A program made the translations under genes and the position numbers. A stretch of DNA of 64,000 bases from G963667075 sp963667075 (GTDB lineage: Bacteria; Pseudomonadota; Alphaproteobacteria; Micavibrionales; Micavibrionaceae), in assembly GCA_963667075.1 (NCBI GenBank), contig OY762938.1, positions 124,001-188,000 on the forward strand, in the 5' to 3' direction. The notes under the pieces were generated by a model. The model was not told the origin of the DNA. It did not search any database and worked only from the letters and a program-made list of their open reading frames with translations. Shown here piece after piece: positions 1-7,882 of the stretch; the first letter of the stretch is position 1, and the number at the start of each line of letters is the position of its first letter.

Positions 1-203
1 TCTGCCGTCGGCGTCCAGTTCCCTCCTTCTCGCTGAACCAGTAAATCACGTATTTTTTCTGCCTCAGGCGTTCCACCCGGCTCTCTCGTCATAAGAACCT
101 GATGTCCCTCCTCTTCAAGGCGTTTGGCCAACAAATTAATTTGCGTTGTTTTTCCGCTTCCTTCTCCACCTTCGAAGCTTATAAAGAGTCCTTTAGAGTC
201 CAT
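1..203 (-). CDS. tmk: Thymidylate kinase, 3' part cut by window edge
   Basis: Phosphorylates dTMP to dTDP in the cytoplasm. Translation from the ATG at 203 gives MDSKGLFISFEGGEGSGKTT, with the P-loop GGEGSGKT at about residues 11-18, and then the TREPGGTP motif typical of dTMP kinases. Only about the first 67 residues lie in the window; the C-terminal part runs off the left edge. The start follows the stop of the acetyltransferase gene by five bases, so it is probably co-transcribed with it as the last visible gene of the mltB-rlpA-dacA operon. Confidence 0.95.
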   Translation of the reverse strand, partial: MDSKGLFISFEGGEGSGKTTQINLLAKRLEEEGHQVLMTREPGGTPEAEKIRDLLVQREGGNWTPTA

Positions 204-208
204 GTTTT

Positions 209-646
209 TTATTCTACTTTTTTATACCAGAAGGCGTAATTGTCATTTAGTTCTTTAGCCCCGGCCTTTTGCCAAAGCTTTATCGTTCTTTGCGCTTTTT
301 TCTCTGTGCCCCAGACAATCACAGCAGCCTTATTCAATCTGGCTTCTTCAAAGATCCATTCTTTTAATCTGTAGAAATACTTTCCTCTGCAGTCCGGTTC
401 TACGTACATTTGCGAGATCCACAATATAGAACCACAGGACGCCCAGTATGTATAAGAATAAAAGATAAGCCCGACAGGGGCCTCATTCTCTTCCAAAATA
501 AAAATATGCGCTTTAGGCGTTTTAGAAAACACATCCGTCACCAGACGCGCTTCTGTTAAAGAGGCATCCTCCCCTTCAATGGCTCTATTCGCGTGTAAAA
601 TATACGCTATATCAGATTTATTGTTTTGTGCTTTCCTGATTACCAT
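209..646 (-). CDS. GNAT-family N-acetyltransferase
   Basis: A 145-residue protein starting MVIRKAQ. The length, the central ILWISQMYVEPDCRGK segment (the beta4 strand and the R-G-K acetyl-CoA pyrophosphate loop, motif A) and the later LWQKAGAKELNDNYAFWYKK segment fit the GNAT fold, in which an acetyl group is moved from acetyl-CoA to an amine. The substrate cannot be told. The open frame extends upstream to 754, but that extension lies wholly inside dacA in another frame, so the ATG at 646, 13 bases after the dacA stop, is preferred. It sits between dacA and tmk in the same direction. Confidence 0.8.
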   Translation of the reverse strand: MVIRKAQNNKSDIAYILHANRAIEGEDASLTEARLVTDVFSKTPKAHIFILEENEAPVGLIFYSYTYWASCGSILWISQMYVEPDCRGKYFYRLKEWIFEEARLNKAAVIVWGTEKKAQRTIKLWQKAGAKELNDNYAFWYKKVE

Positions 647-659
647 GCGCGTCGGCCTT

Positions 660-1805
660 TTATCTCCCCAAAAGACGAAGACGAATCTTTGTAAGAGTTG
701 CAGAGAAAAAGCCCTGTTTTTCAACATTCTTTGCCGCAAACAACGGATATTCAAGTGGTGCCATACCAGGAATATCTACTATCATGGAGCCTATTTCATC
801 ACCCGCACTAACCGGCGCCTTTATTGGGCCGTTATATTGTATTTTAACTTCTACCTCGTCTTTTTCAGACTTAGGCAATGTGACAAGAACATCCTGTTTT
901 ATTTTGAGCGGCACCGTTTGATCTTTTCCCAGAACAACATCCGCCTCACCTACGGTATCACCCACCGTAAAGAGCATTACATTTTCAAAACCGGACAGCC
1001 CCCAGCCTAACAACCGCGCCCCTTCCTCGGCCCGGTCACGTCCACTTTTCAGACCATTCACAACAAGAATAACACGACGGCCATCTTTTTCGCCCGAGCC
1101 AATCAGACCATAACCGGCAATTTCCGTATGCCCCGTTTTAATGCCATCGGCCCCGAGCTCCCTGCGGTAGATAAGCGGGTTTCGATTCCTTTGACGAATG
1201 TTATTAAATTCGAATTCTTCTTCCTTGAAATAGTGGTAATACTCTGGAAAATCATGAATGAGGTTATAGCCCAAACGCGCAAGATCACGGGCCGTTGAAT
1301 AATGGTTCTTGTCTGGCCAGCCACTGGCATTAACAAAGTTACTGTTTAGCATACCTATACTGTGCGCTTCTTCAGTCATCCGTTTTGCAAAGTTTTCCTC
1401 TGTACCGGCGAGCCCTTCGGCCAGCACAATCGTCGCATCATTACCAGACTGTATCAAAACGCCGCGGATAAGATCCTCAATACGAACGCTTTTCCCGACC
1501 TCCACAAACATCTTAGAACCGCCTTTTTTCCAGGCTTTCTTGCTGACGTTAAATGTATCATCAAGCGATATTTGTCCACTCTTTAGTGCTTTAAAAACCA
1601 TATAGGCTGTCATGGTTTTACTCATGGATGAGGTTGGCATTTCCTCATCGGCATTTTTTTCAAACAAAACCATGCCAGTCTGATAATCCAGTATTATGGC
1701 TTGTTTTGCCTCGGTATGGTATGCAGGCGTTCTATCCTCCGCGGCACGGGACGTACCGGAAAATATCAAAAGAACCGTCAGTAATGTAAAAAGCCAAAGT
1801 CTCAT
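660..1805 (-). CDS. dacA: D-alanyl-D-alanine carboxypeptidase (PBP5/6 type)
   Basis: A low-molecular-weight penicillin-binding protein that trims the terminal D-Ala from peptidoglycan stem peptides in the periplasm. There is an N-terminal signal peptide (LWLFTLLTVLLIFSGTSRAA), then the three serine-peptidase motifs: SMSK at residues 60-63 (nucleophile S60), SGN in 'QSGNDA', and KTG in 'DGIKTGHTE'. A C-terminal beta-rich PBP5 domain follows. The ATG at 1805 is chosen because it directly follows the rlpA TGA stop (1807-1809); a TTG at 1817 would lengthen the protein by four residues. Gene symbol by family; dacC or dacF would be equally defensible. Confidence 0.95.
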   Translation of the reverse strand: MRLWLFTLLTVLLIFSGTSRAAEDRTPAYHTEAKQAIILDYQTGMVLFEKNADEEMPTSSMSKTMTAYMVFKALKSGQISLDDTFNVSKKAWKKGGSKMFVEVGKSVRIEDLIRGVLIQSGNDATIVLAEGLAGTEENFAKRMTEEAHSIGMLNSNFVNASGWPDKNHYSTARDLARLGYNLIHDFPEYYHYFKEEEFEFNNIRQRNRNPLIYRRELGADGIKTGHTEIAGYGLIGSGEKDGRRVILVVNGLKSGRDRAEEGARLLGWGLSGFENVMLFTVGDTVGEADVVLGKDQTVPLKIKQDVLVTLPKSEKDEVEVKIQYNGPIKAPVSAGDEIGSMIVDIPGMAPLEYPLFAAKNVEKQGFFSATLTKIRLRLLGR

Positions 1806-1806
1806 A

Positions 1807-2766
1807 TCAATCCACAATTATTAAAGCGTCATTAAAACCGTTATCTATCACCTTACTCAACACACTATCCGCCAGATCGACGCTGTCAAGAGGGCCTAGC
1901 CGGACACGATAGTATGTTTGCCCGTTAACGACCCCCTCCATGATCCTGGAAGAACTTATGCCGCCCAGGCGTTGAGATAACTGCACAGCTGATCCTCTAT
2001 CAGTAAAGGAAGCCGCCTGAACATAAACCCTGCTGGGCATCACAGGGAATTGTTTAACAATCGGGTCAGGCATAAAACGACCGCCAGACACATGCCCTTC
2101 TGGCACAGAAGCCGTTTGAACAGGCGGCTGATATACAGGTTGTTGATATAATGGTGTAGGCTCTCTCACCGCTGCATTTTGAAAAGACGGACGAGCATAG
2201 TCAGGCACATGATTCCGGTTAAGTGCGACCTCGGTCCCGGATGTATCTACACCGTTTCTAGCTGATTCTGCTATACGGCGGCTTTCATTGCCGAGCACTT
2301 CCAGTTTAATTCGCGCTGTCCCCTGAACCTTAAAGCCCAAAAGCTCTGCGGCCCTTTCCGAACAATCAAGGATTCTATTGCGGGAAAAAGGCCCCCTGTC
2401 ATTCACCCGCAGAATAAGCGAGCGGCCATTTTCCAGATTGGTAACACGGATTAAAGACGGCAACTGGAGCGTTTTATGCGCTGCGGTCAGCTCATTCTTA
2501 TCAAAAATTTCTCCGTTAGCTGTTCTTTTTCCATGAAAATTCGGGCCATACCAGGAAGCAATACCTTTTTCAGTATAATTATAGGTTTCCCTCGGCGTGT
2601 ACGTCTTTCCAAACACGACATAAGGATTCCCAACCTTAAACGTCCCTGTACCTTTAGGCGTATCTCCCGGGAAAGGAATTTGCTTTGCCACATGCGCGGC
2701 AAGCTGCGCTTCCGAGCAGGCCGAAAGCAAAAAAAGGCAGACAAACAAAAATGAGTAACGTTTCAT
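1807..2766 (-). CDS. rlpA: RlpA septal ring lytic transglycosylase lipoprotein
   Basis: A 319-residue lipoprotein. The signal peptide ends in the lipobox LLSAC. The double-psi beta-barrel domain follows (KGIASWYGPNFHGKRTANGE and later RVNDRGPFSRNRILDCS), with the conserved histidine and aspartate of RlpA. After a Pro/Gln-rich linker there is a C-terminal SPOR domain (YVQAASFTDRGSAVQLSQRL and YYRVRLGPL) that binds denuded glycan strands at the septum. RlpA cleaves such glycans in the family members studied. It lies between mltB and dacA, so the cluster groups enzymes that cut or trim murein. Confidence 0.95.
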   Translation of the reverse strand: MKRYSFLFVCLFLLSACSEAQLAAHVAKQIPFPGDTPKGTGTFKVGNPYVVFGKTYTPRETYNYTEKGIASWYGPNFHGKRTANGEIFDKNELTAAHKTLQLPSLIRVTNLENGRSLILRVNDRGPFSRNRILDCSERAAELLGFKVQGTARIKLEVLGNESRRIAESARNGVDTSGTEVALNRNHVPDYARPSFQNAAVREPTPLYQQPVYQPPVQTASVPEGHVSGGRFMPDPIVKQFPVMPSRVYVQAASFTDRGSAVQLSQRLGGISSSRIMEGVVNGQTYYRVRLGPLDSVDLADSVLSKVIDNGFNDALIIVD

Positions 2767-2789
2767 GGGCGTATTTTATTTTTTCTTTT

Positions 2790-3779
2790 TTATTGCGCAA
2801 TCAGATCAGCCAGCAGCCCCACAGAGGTCGCAAAATAAACCGAACGGTTCCAACTCATAATAGTGCGGTAATTATCATAAACAAGAAAACCTTCTCCTGC
2901 TCTCATACCATCTGGCACAACAACTGAAGCTTTCATATGTCTGATGATAGGGATAGAACCACCATCAAGCCGTTTTACACCAAGTTTCTGCCATTCTGAG
3001 AGCGTTTTTTTTGTATTCAGCCCTTTGGCTTTTTCAGGAAAATTTGCAGGCAATTTAACCGCCCGTCCCCAGCGCTCTTCTCCTTTCCAGCCATTTTTAC
3101 TCAAATAATTTGCCATAGAAGCAAAAACATCTTCCTCATCATGCCATATATCCTTTTTGCCATCTTTGTTATAGTCCACAGCATAATTGTTAAAGCTGGA
3201 TGGCATAAACTGACATTGTCCCATAGCCCCCGCCCAGGAACCCGTCATATCTTTGAGCGTGATGTGGCGTGCATCCAGAATTTTAAGCGCATGATACAGC
3301 TCTTGTGTAAAAAAGTCTTCCCGTCGCCCATCAAAGGCCAGCGTAGCAAGCACCGGCACAATATCAAAACCACCGGTATTAGCCCCAAAGTTACTCTCAA
3401 TTCCCCACAGAGCCACAATATACTGGGGGGCTACGCCGAACTCACGTTCAACCTGTTTTAATAGCTTATAATGCTTTTTGTAAAGCTGCCGCCCCTTATT
3501 AATGCGGTCTGCCGTAATGATGTTTTGTTTATAGCGCGCAAAATCAATTTTCTTCTCAGGCTGCTTTTTATCAAGAGCCACAACACGATCAACCGGCCTT
3601 ATATCAGATAAAGCCTGATGAACTGTAGCCGGTGAAACCCCCTTTTTAAGGGCCTCTCTTTTTGTTTTTGCCAGCCATGTTTGAAAATTCTGTGACTCCG
3701 CATACGAAGAAGCCGTGAAAAAAACGAGAGAAAAAGAAACTATAACAAATAGGTATGTGGCTTTCTTAATAGAAAACAT
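2790..3779 (-). CDS. mltB: Lytic murein transglycosylase, MltB (SLT_2) family
   Basis: A periplasmic 329-residue enzyme that cleaves the MurNAc-GlcNAc bond with formation of 1,6-anhydro-muramic acid. The signal peptide ends around SSYA. The catalytic glutamate lies in ALWGIESNFG, the family motif, followed by WAGAMGQCQFMPSSF, another MltB hallmark. It lacks the lipobox of E. coli MltB, so it is probably soluble. The ATG at 3779 is preceded by a strong AGGAGA ribosome binding site; an upstream in-frame start at 3800 would overlap that site and is rejected. It is the first gene of the operon leading to tmk. Confidence 0.93.
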   Translation of the reverse strand: MFSIKKATYLFVIVSFSLVFFTASSYAESQNFQTWLAKTKREALKKGVSPATVHQALSDIRPVDRVVALDKKQPEKKIDFARYKQNIITADRINKGRQLYKKHYKLLKQVEREFGVAPQYIVALWGIESNFGANTGGFDIVPVLATLAFDGRREDFFTQELYHALKILDARHITLKDMTGSWAGAMGQCQFMPSSFNNYAVDYNKDGKKDIWHDEEDVFASMANYLSKNGWKGEERWGRAVKLPANFPEKAKGLNTKKTLSEWQKLGVKRLDGGSIPIIRHMKASVVVPDGMRAGEGFLVYDNYRTIMSWNRSVYFATSVGLLADLIAQ

Positions 3780-3952
3780 AGTATCTTCTCCTGCAATCAT
3801 ATTAATAATATTAAACGGTATCCAAGCATGCTGGCATAAAAGATATTGATTGCCTCCTCGAAAAGAAAGGCTTTTTTCCTACTTTATGTAGCGTGTCCAC
3901 AAAGAAAGAGTTTGCATTTTTTTTAGTTTCATCTATTATCCCCTCCGCTGAC

Positions 3953-4042
3953 GGACAGGTGGCTGAGTGGTTGAAAGCACCGGTCTTGAAAACCGGCATG
4001 GGTGCAAGCCCATCGTGGGTTCGAATCCCACCCTGTCCGCCA
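3953..4042 (+). tRNA. tRNA-Ser(UGA)
   Basis: A 90-base class II tRNA. The acceptor arms GGACAGG (3953-3959) and CCTGTCC (4032-4038) pair, followed by discriminator G and an encoded CCA at 4040-4042. The anticodon loop CTTGAAA carries TGA, reading UCA. There is a long variable arm and the T loop is GTTCGAATC. The gene stands between the mltB operon and the fic gene. Open frames that cross it on either strand are artefacts often annotated as short proteins. Confidence 0.97.
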
Positions 4043-4129
4043 TTTAGTCTACGCCTATCCCCCTTCATGAGAATTATAGCCTCTATGCCCCGCTACTCGC
4101 GGCCTGTGCTATATGGGGGCGTCGTTTAT

Positions 4130-5188
4130 TTATACGGTGCTGTACCAAACACCCCTTCCGGCACCATGTTTTACAAGATGCTGTCCTTCTACAAGCTGGG
4201 CCAGATGTTTTTTAATGGTATTACGATTAGCACCAGTTGTTTTTTCAATATCACTGATACTGCCACGACCATGAGACTTTATAAATTCTAGTATCCGTAA
4301 TGATAGCTCTGGTAGCTGTCCTAATACTATCCTTTCACGCTCAATCTTTTTCTCTAGATTTTTCTTTTGTTTTTCTAGAGCGCGCAAGAAGAACAACAAC
4401 CATGACTGCCAATCTAGATCATCAGTCCGAATGGTTCCTTGTGTCTTTCGAAGGGCCAAATAATAGGCCTCTTTGCTTTTCTCAATGATTCTTTCTAACG
4501 AGCTATAAGGAACGTAACTATATCCTGATTTAAGAAGCAATAATGTTGTTAACACACGTGACAACCTTCCATTACCATCTTGAAAAGGATGGACTTCCAA
4601 AAATACGACAATAAAAACACCAATAATTAATAAGGGGTGAAGCGTTTTTTCTTCTAGTGACTTTGATGTCCAATCTATTAATTCGGCCATTAATCTTGGT
4701 GTGTCGAATGGCGTGGCTGTTTCAAATACAATCCCTAAACTTTCTCCGTCTGGCCCAAACGCCTCTACATGATTGGTATTTTTTTTATATTCACCGCGGT
4801 GTCTTTCATCTTTTTGACTGTATTTTAGTAGGTTGTGGTGAAGTTGCTTAATATGGTTTTCAGAAAATGGGATCTCATTAGCATTTTCAAATATCAGATC
4901 CATGACTTCTGAGTAGCCAACAACCTCTTGTTCGTCACGTGTTTCAAAAGATTGGATATCGATATTACTTAGTAATCTTTCAATTTCCTGATTTGAAAGT
5001 TTGTTGCCTTCAATGCGTGTAGAGGAGCCTATACTTTCTATTGCGGCAACTCTTTTTAAGGCGGACAATCTTTCTGGCGCAAGTCTCCCAAGAGCTTGCC
5101 ATGCACCTTTGAATTCATCAAGTGATGCAATGAGCGAAAGTATTTCAGGACTAATATTTAGGGTGTCTATTTTAAACATGATATCCAA
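4130..5188 (-). CDS. Fic-domain protein with C-terminal winged-helix domain
   Basis: 352 residues. The N-terminal part carries the class II inhibitory motif S/T-x-x-x-E-G (S56 to G61, in SSTRIEGN). The Fic motif HPFQDGNGR starts at H200 and is intact, so AMPylation, using ATP to modify a hydroxyl on a target, is possible. The C-terminal 60 residues (SISDIEKTTGANRNTIKKHL) form a helix-turn-helix that probably binds DNA. An ATG at 5179 is an alternative start. Fic proteins of this layout are usually stand-alone and may autoregulate; two direct repeats start at the start codon and lie just upstream (5185-5280). No toxin-antitoxin partner gene is visible. Target unknown. Confidence 0.88.
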   Translation of the reverse strand: MDIMFKIDTLNISPEILSLIASLDEFKGAWQALGRLAPERLSALKRVAAIESIGSSTRIEGNKLSNQEIERLLSNIDIQSFETRDEQEVVGYSEVMDLIFENANEIPFSENHIKQLHHNLLKYSQKDERHRGEYKKNTNHVEAFGPDGESLGIVFETATPFDTPRLMAELIDWTSKSLEEKTLHPLLIIGVFIVVFLEVHPFQDGNGRLSRVLTTLLLLKSGYSYVPYSSLERIIEKSKEAYYLALRKTQGTIRTDDLDWQSWLLFFLRALEKQKKNLEKKIERERIVLGQLPELSLRILEFIKSHGRGSISDIEKTTGANRNTIKKHLAQLVEGQHLVKHGAGRGVWYSTV

Positions 5189-5280
5189 TTAATTACCTAA
5201 TAATACCCAATTATAGAACAAATGATATTAAAAGTCGAGGATTTCAATACCCAATTAATTACCCAATAACACCCATTATT
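5185..5280. promoter_or_regulatory. Direct-repeat operator array upstream of fic
   Basis: Two 30-bp direct repeats lie at 5185-5214 and 5251-5280, 66 bp apart. The first 27 positions differ only at three places, and both begin CCAATTAATTACC. A shorter core ACCCAAT(T/A)A occurs at 5206, 5249 and 5261. The array sits immediately upstream of fic, whose protein has a C-terminal helix-turn-helix. That this is a binding site for Fic itself is inference from position and repetition. Confidence 0.5.
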
Positions 5281-5380
5281 TCATCGCAAAAAAGACTCAT
5301 TGCTCTGCAAAGAGTCAAAACTAATTTTTCTTTTAAATCTATGCTCTATTTTATTTCTTTCGTTTGATTTGTTCGTTCTG

Positions 5381-5460
5381 TTTTTAGATGAGAAGCCGCC
5401 CAATCCATAATGTGTGTGGGGGGGGGAATGGCTTTTTTGAGACAGCTTCTCAGCTAAAAA
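5381..5460. repeat. 16-bp inverted repeat enclosing a G9 tract
   Basis: The left arm TTTTTAGATGAGAAGC (5381-5396) is the reverse complement of the right arm GCTTCTCAGCTAAAAA (5445-5460) except at one position. The 48-bp loop contains TGTGTGTG followed by nine G. It lies between two genes that both read to the left, so it could form a structure in a read-through transcript, or be the footprint of a small mobile element. Function unknown. Confidence 0.55.
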
Positions 5461-5468
5461 CAGTGGTT

Positions 5469-5511
5469 AAAAAACGGCGGGATATGAACATCTTTGAGCA
5501 CACATCCCGCC
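5469..5511 (-). terminator. Rho-independent terminator of the 101-aa gene
   Basis: Read on the minus strand, GGCGGGAT (5511-5504) pairs with ATCCCGCC (5483-5476), with a 20-base loop, followed by a base and TTTTTT (5474-5469). It begins 10 bases after the stop codon of the minus-strand gene at 5522. Confidence 0.75.
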
Positions 5512-5521
5512 CACACATCTT

Positions 5522-5827
5522 CTAGTTTACCGCAACTCGTTTATTGGCCTGCCTATTTATCTTTTTGTCTGCTATAAAGATCTGCTCGATCAGCCACTGC
5601 GCATAAGGCGAACCATTTTTTAAAACAGCCGCCTCATAAATATCTTGTAATTCATCACTTTCGTTAGCCGGAATCATGGCCTGAACGCTGATCAACAAAC
5701 GATCTGCTTCTTCCCGCAAAAGCGTTTCACTTTGCAGAATTTCATCGTCTGTCATTGTCTTTGGATTGCGCCTTAATACGTCTTCAATAGACACATCGAT
5801 GCTGTTCTTATCTGAATAAACCGTCAT
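5522..5827 (-). CDS. Conserved-looking hypothetical protein, 101 aa
   Basis: Not recognised. The protein starts MTVYSDKNSIDVSIEDVLRR and is acidic and helical, with a central ESDELQDIYEAAVL segment; there is no signal peptide, membrane segment or clear motif. The ATG at 5827 is chosen because GGAG stands seven bases before it; an upstream TTG-type extension to 5881 has no such signal. It has its own terminator at 5469-5511 and is transcribed away from the XRE-type regulator at 5998, so the two share a promoter region. Confidence 0.6.
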   Translation of the reverse strand: MTVYSDKNSIDVSIEDVLRRNPKTMTDDEILQSETLLREEADRLLISVQAMIPANESDELQDIYEAAVLKNGSPYAQWLIEQIFIADKKINRQANKRVAVN

Positions 5828-5925
5828 AGCTACTCCATACACAACGTTCTGGGATAATGCTTTTTTATAACATTTTTGCACTTATGTCAATTTAAAATAT
5901 AAAAAAAGATAACAATTACTTTCCT

Positions 5926-5972
5926 TTTTTTATATATCGTTATATAGTACGCCGGTAAGTATCTATAAAAAA
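5926..5972. promoter_or_regulatory. AT-rich imperfect inverted repeat in divergent promoter
   Basis: TTTTTATATATC (5926-5937) faces TATCTATAAAAA (5960-5971), an imperfect inverted repeat just upstream of the XRE-type regulator gene and facing the divergent 101-aa gene. It is a plausible operator for that regulator; this rests only on position and symmetry. Confidence 0.3.
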
Positions 5973-5997
5973 ACAAATTTGATACAGAAAAGAACAG

Positions 5998-6642
5998 ATG
6001 ATAACAGCACAACAATTACGTATGGCCAAAGCAGCCCTTGGCTGGTCCTTTGATGAATGGGCAAAAAAAACGAATCTCTCTGTCCTGGGCTTACGGAACA
6101 TTCACAACGGAACAAGCAAGCCGCAGGATAAAACTTTAGACAATATCATTCAGGTGTTTGAACATCACGGGATAGAGTTCCTGCCATACGAGGGCGTCAG
6201 ACGCGTACCTCGTTCTACAGTTATTGAACTTGAAGGCCATGACGGCTTTGTTGAGCTCATGAAAATGGTTCTGAAAGCAGCAGAGACACCCGATGTAGAT
6301 ATTTGCGTTTCCGGGGTCGATGAACGTTTATTCGATGCGCAGACCGGTGATTTTATTCCAATCTATCTGAAAAAGATTACAGATCTTCATAGAGAGCATA
6401 ACTTTAATTTCCGGATTATTGTTGAAGAAAATGATAATTACGAGGTCGGTTCTGATTATGCCGCCTACAGAAGACTCCCGTCAGACTATTTCACCCCTTC
6501 CCCTGTCTATATTTTTGGAGATCATGTGGCCTTTATCGAGTTTGATGAGGGAAATGGCTATATATGGCTGATTAACAGCCAACAACTGGCCAATGCTCAA
6601 CGAAAACAATTTAACCTGATCTGGGAAAAGCTATCACAATAA
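5998..6642 (+). CDS. XRE-like helix-turn-helix regulator with C-terminal sensor-like domain
   Basis: 214 residues. The first 60 or so (ITAQQLRMAKAALGWSFDEW and LSVLGLRNIHNGTSKPQDKT) form a lambda-repressor-like helix-turn-helix. The remaining 140 residues, including FRIIVEENDNYEVGSDYAAY and YIFGDHVAFIEFDEGNGYIW, form a compact alpha/beta region that recalls the C-terminal effector regions of some regulators, but I cannot name the family. It stands 12 bases before the methyltransferase gene in the same direction, so the two are probably one operon, and divergent from the 101-aa gene. What it senses is unknown. Confidence 0.75.
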   Translation: MITAQQLRMAKAALGWSFDEWAKKTNLSVLGLRNIHNGTSKPQDKTLDNIIQVFEHHGIEFLPYEGVRRVPRSTVIELEGHDGFVELMKMVLKAAETPDVDICVSGVDERLFDAQTGDFIPIYLKKITDLHREHNFNFRIIVEENDNYEVGSDYAAYRRLPSDYFTPSPVYIFGDHVAFIEFDEGNGYIWLINSQQLANAQRKQFNLIWEKLSQ

Positions 6643-6654
6643 AAGGTACCTGCC

Positions 6655-7692
6655 ATGTTACACGCTCAACGAAAAGAAAACATTTCTCCTGCGCCATATT
6701 CTGTACGGCCGCAGAAACGTGTTAATAAGGCTTTTATGACGGATTCCCTCTCCTGGTTCTTACGGTTAAACGGCGGGCATGTTCACAGATGGAAGTATGG
6801 ATCAATCATTCGGCCAGACGGGTCGACCGGTTCCACGACATGGCACGATTTTGTCTCCCATCACAAAGAATATTACCCCATACGCGCTGAAAGCACGTTG
6901 ATGAACATGCTGGTCGCTACGCTGGAAAGAGATTTTGATACGGTGATTGAATTTGGTGTTGGAGATAAAAAATCCCTTTCCGGCAAAACCATGAAGATCC
7001 TTTCCGCTCTGCCTCTTTTAAGGCATTATTATGCCGTTGATTTTTCCAGAGACAGCCTTGATGTCGCCCATGATTACTTATCCAAGCACATACCAGAGAT
7101 TGCGCTACATGATGTTCTGGCTGATTTCTATGAAACCCCTGTACGCCCTAAAGGACGATATGTCTTAGGCTCTTTTTTGGGGGCAACCGTTAGTAATCTG
7201 AATATGATGGTTGACGGACAATTCCCACGGGCCGAGCTTATCAGCAACCTTCAAAAGCTAACCTCCGACTCAAAAGGACGTGACGGCGGTGCCCTTGTCT
7301 TTTCCTTTGATTCCAATGAGGACTGGAATCAGGTTAGACGCGCCTATACACACCCCGATTATGAGCGCGTTATTACAGGAATTATGTACGACATTGCTGT
7401 AGACCTAAAGCCAGAAGGAGACTTCGATCCGGCAGTATGGCAACATGTCCAGATTGTTGATGAAAAAAATTATGTAGCACATCAGTGCGTTACACCATCC
7501 AGAGACCAGTATTTCAAGCTTGGTGACTGTGTGTTTGACATCAAAAAAGGCTGCACACCACTTGTAGTTGTCAACACTTTCAAAATCCCACTTGATGTCA
7601 TGACTGACATTGTCGATGAATCCGGGCTTGACTATGCGCTCGGACCAATAAAATCAAAAGATCATTCCATGGTTATGCTGGGGATATGTTAA
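6655..7692 (+). CDS. EgtD-like SAM-dependent methyltransferase (Methyltransf_33 type)
   Basis: 345 residues. The segment HHKEYYPIRAESTLMNMLVA matches the 'EYYPTRxE' signature of the histidine-specific methyltransferase family to which EgtD belongs. The SAM-binding region follows (VIEFGVGDKKSLSGKT, then HYYAVDFSRDSL). EgtD makes trimethylhistidine for ergothioneine, but there is no egtB nearby and the protein is divergent, so the substrate may be another amino acid or peptide. The N-terminal 50 residues are not part of the usual domain. The ATG at 6655 follows the regulator stop closely with GGTACC before it; no strong ribosome binding site is seen. Confidence 0.75.
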   Translation: MLHAQRKENISPAPYSVRPQKRVNKAFMTDSLSWFLRLNGGHVHRWKYGSIIRPDGSTGSTTWHDFVSHHKEYYPIRAESTLMNMLVATLERDFDTVIEFGVGDKKSLSGKTMKILSALPLLRHYYAVDFSRDSLDVAHDYLSKHIPEIALHDVLADFYETPVRPKGRYVLGSFLGATVSNLNMMVDGQFPRAELISNLQKLTSDSKGRDGGALVFSFDSNEDWNQVRRAYTHPDYERVITGIMYDIAVDLKPEGDFDPAVWQHVQIVDEKNYVAHQCVTPSRDQYFKLGDCVFDIKKGCTPLVVVNTFKIPLDVMTDIVDESGLDYALGPIKSKDHSMVMLGIC

Positions 7693-7882
7693 CGCTCGTC
7701 GGAACAGTCCATGGGGCATGACCATGTTCTATTTTTCTATTGAAAAATTTCGTTTTTTAAATTTCTTCCCTTTTAAATTTAAAAATAATCATTCAAAATG
7801 TACCCAATGACCCGTCTCGCCGGTATGGCAATCGAAAATGATAATAACGGCATTAAATCAAGAGCAGGAAAAAGGGCATATC

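Larger units (their letters stand above)
5189..5521. other. Non-coding 333-bp gap with G9 run and inverted repeat
   Basis: No credible gene on either strand. From left to right it holds the operator-like repeats upstream of fic, an AT-rich stretch, a 16-bp inverted repeat (5381-5396 against 5445-5460, 15 of 16 paired), a run of nine G at 5418-5426 inside the loop of that repeat, and the terminator hairpin of the next gene at 5476-5511. Confidence 0.6.

Noticed and set aside
3811..4291. Two open frames crossing the tRNA, one on each strand (minus 3811-4068 with GGIRTHDGLAPMPVFKTGA; plus 3893-4291 with VAEWLKAPVLKTGMG)
   Set aside because: Both are translations of tRNA-Ser itself; these peptides are a well-known annotation artefact around serine tRNA genes.
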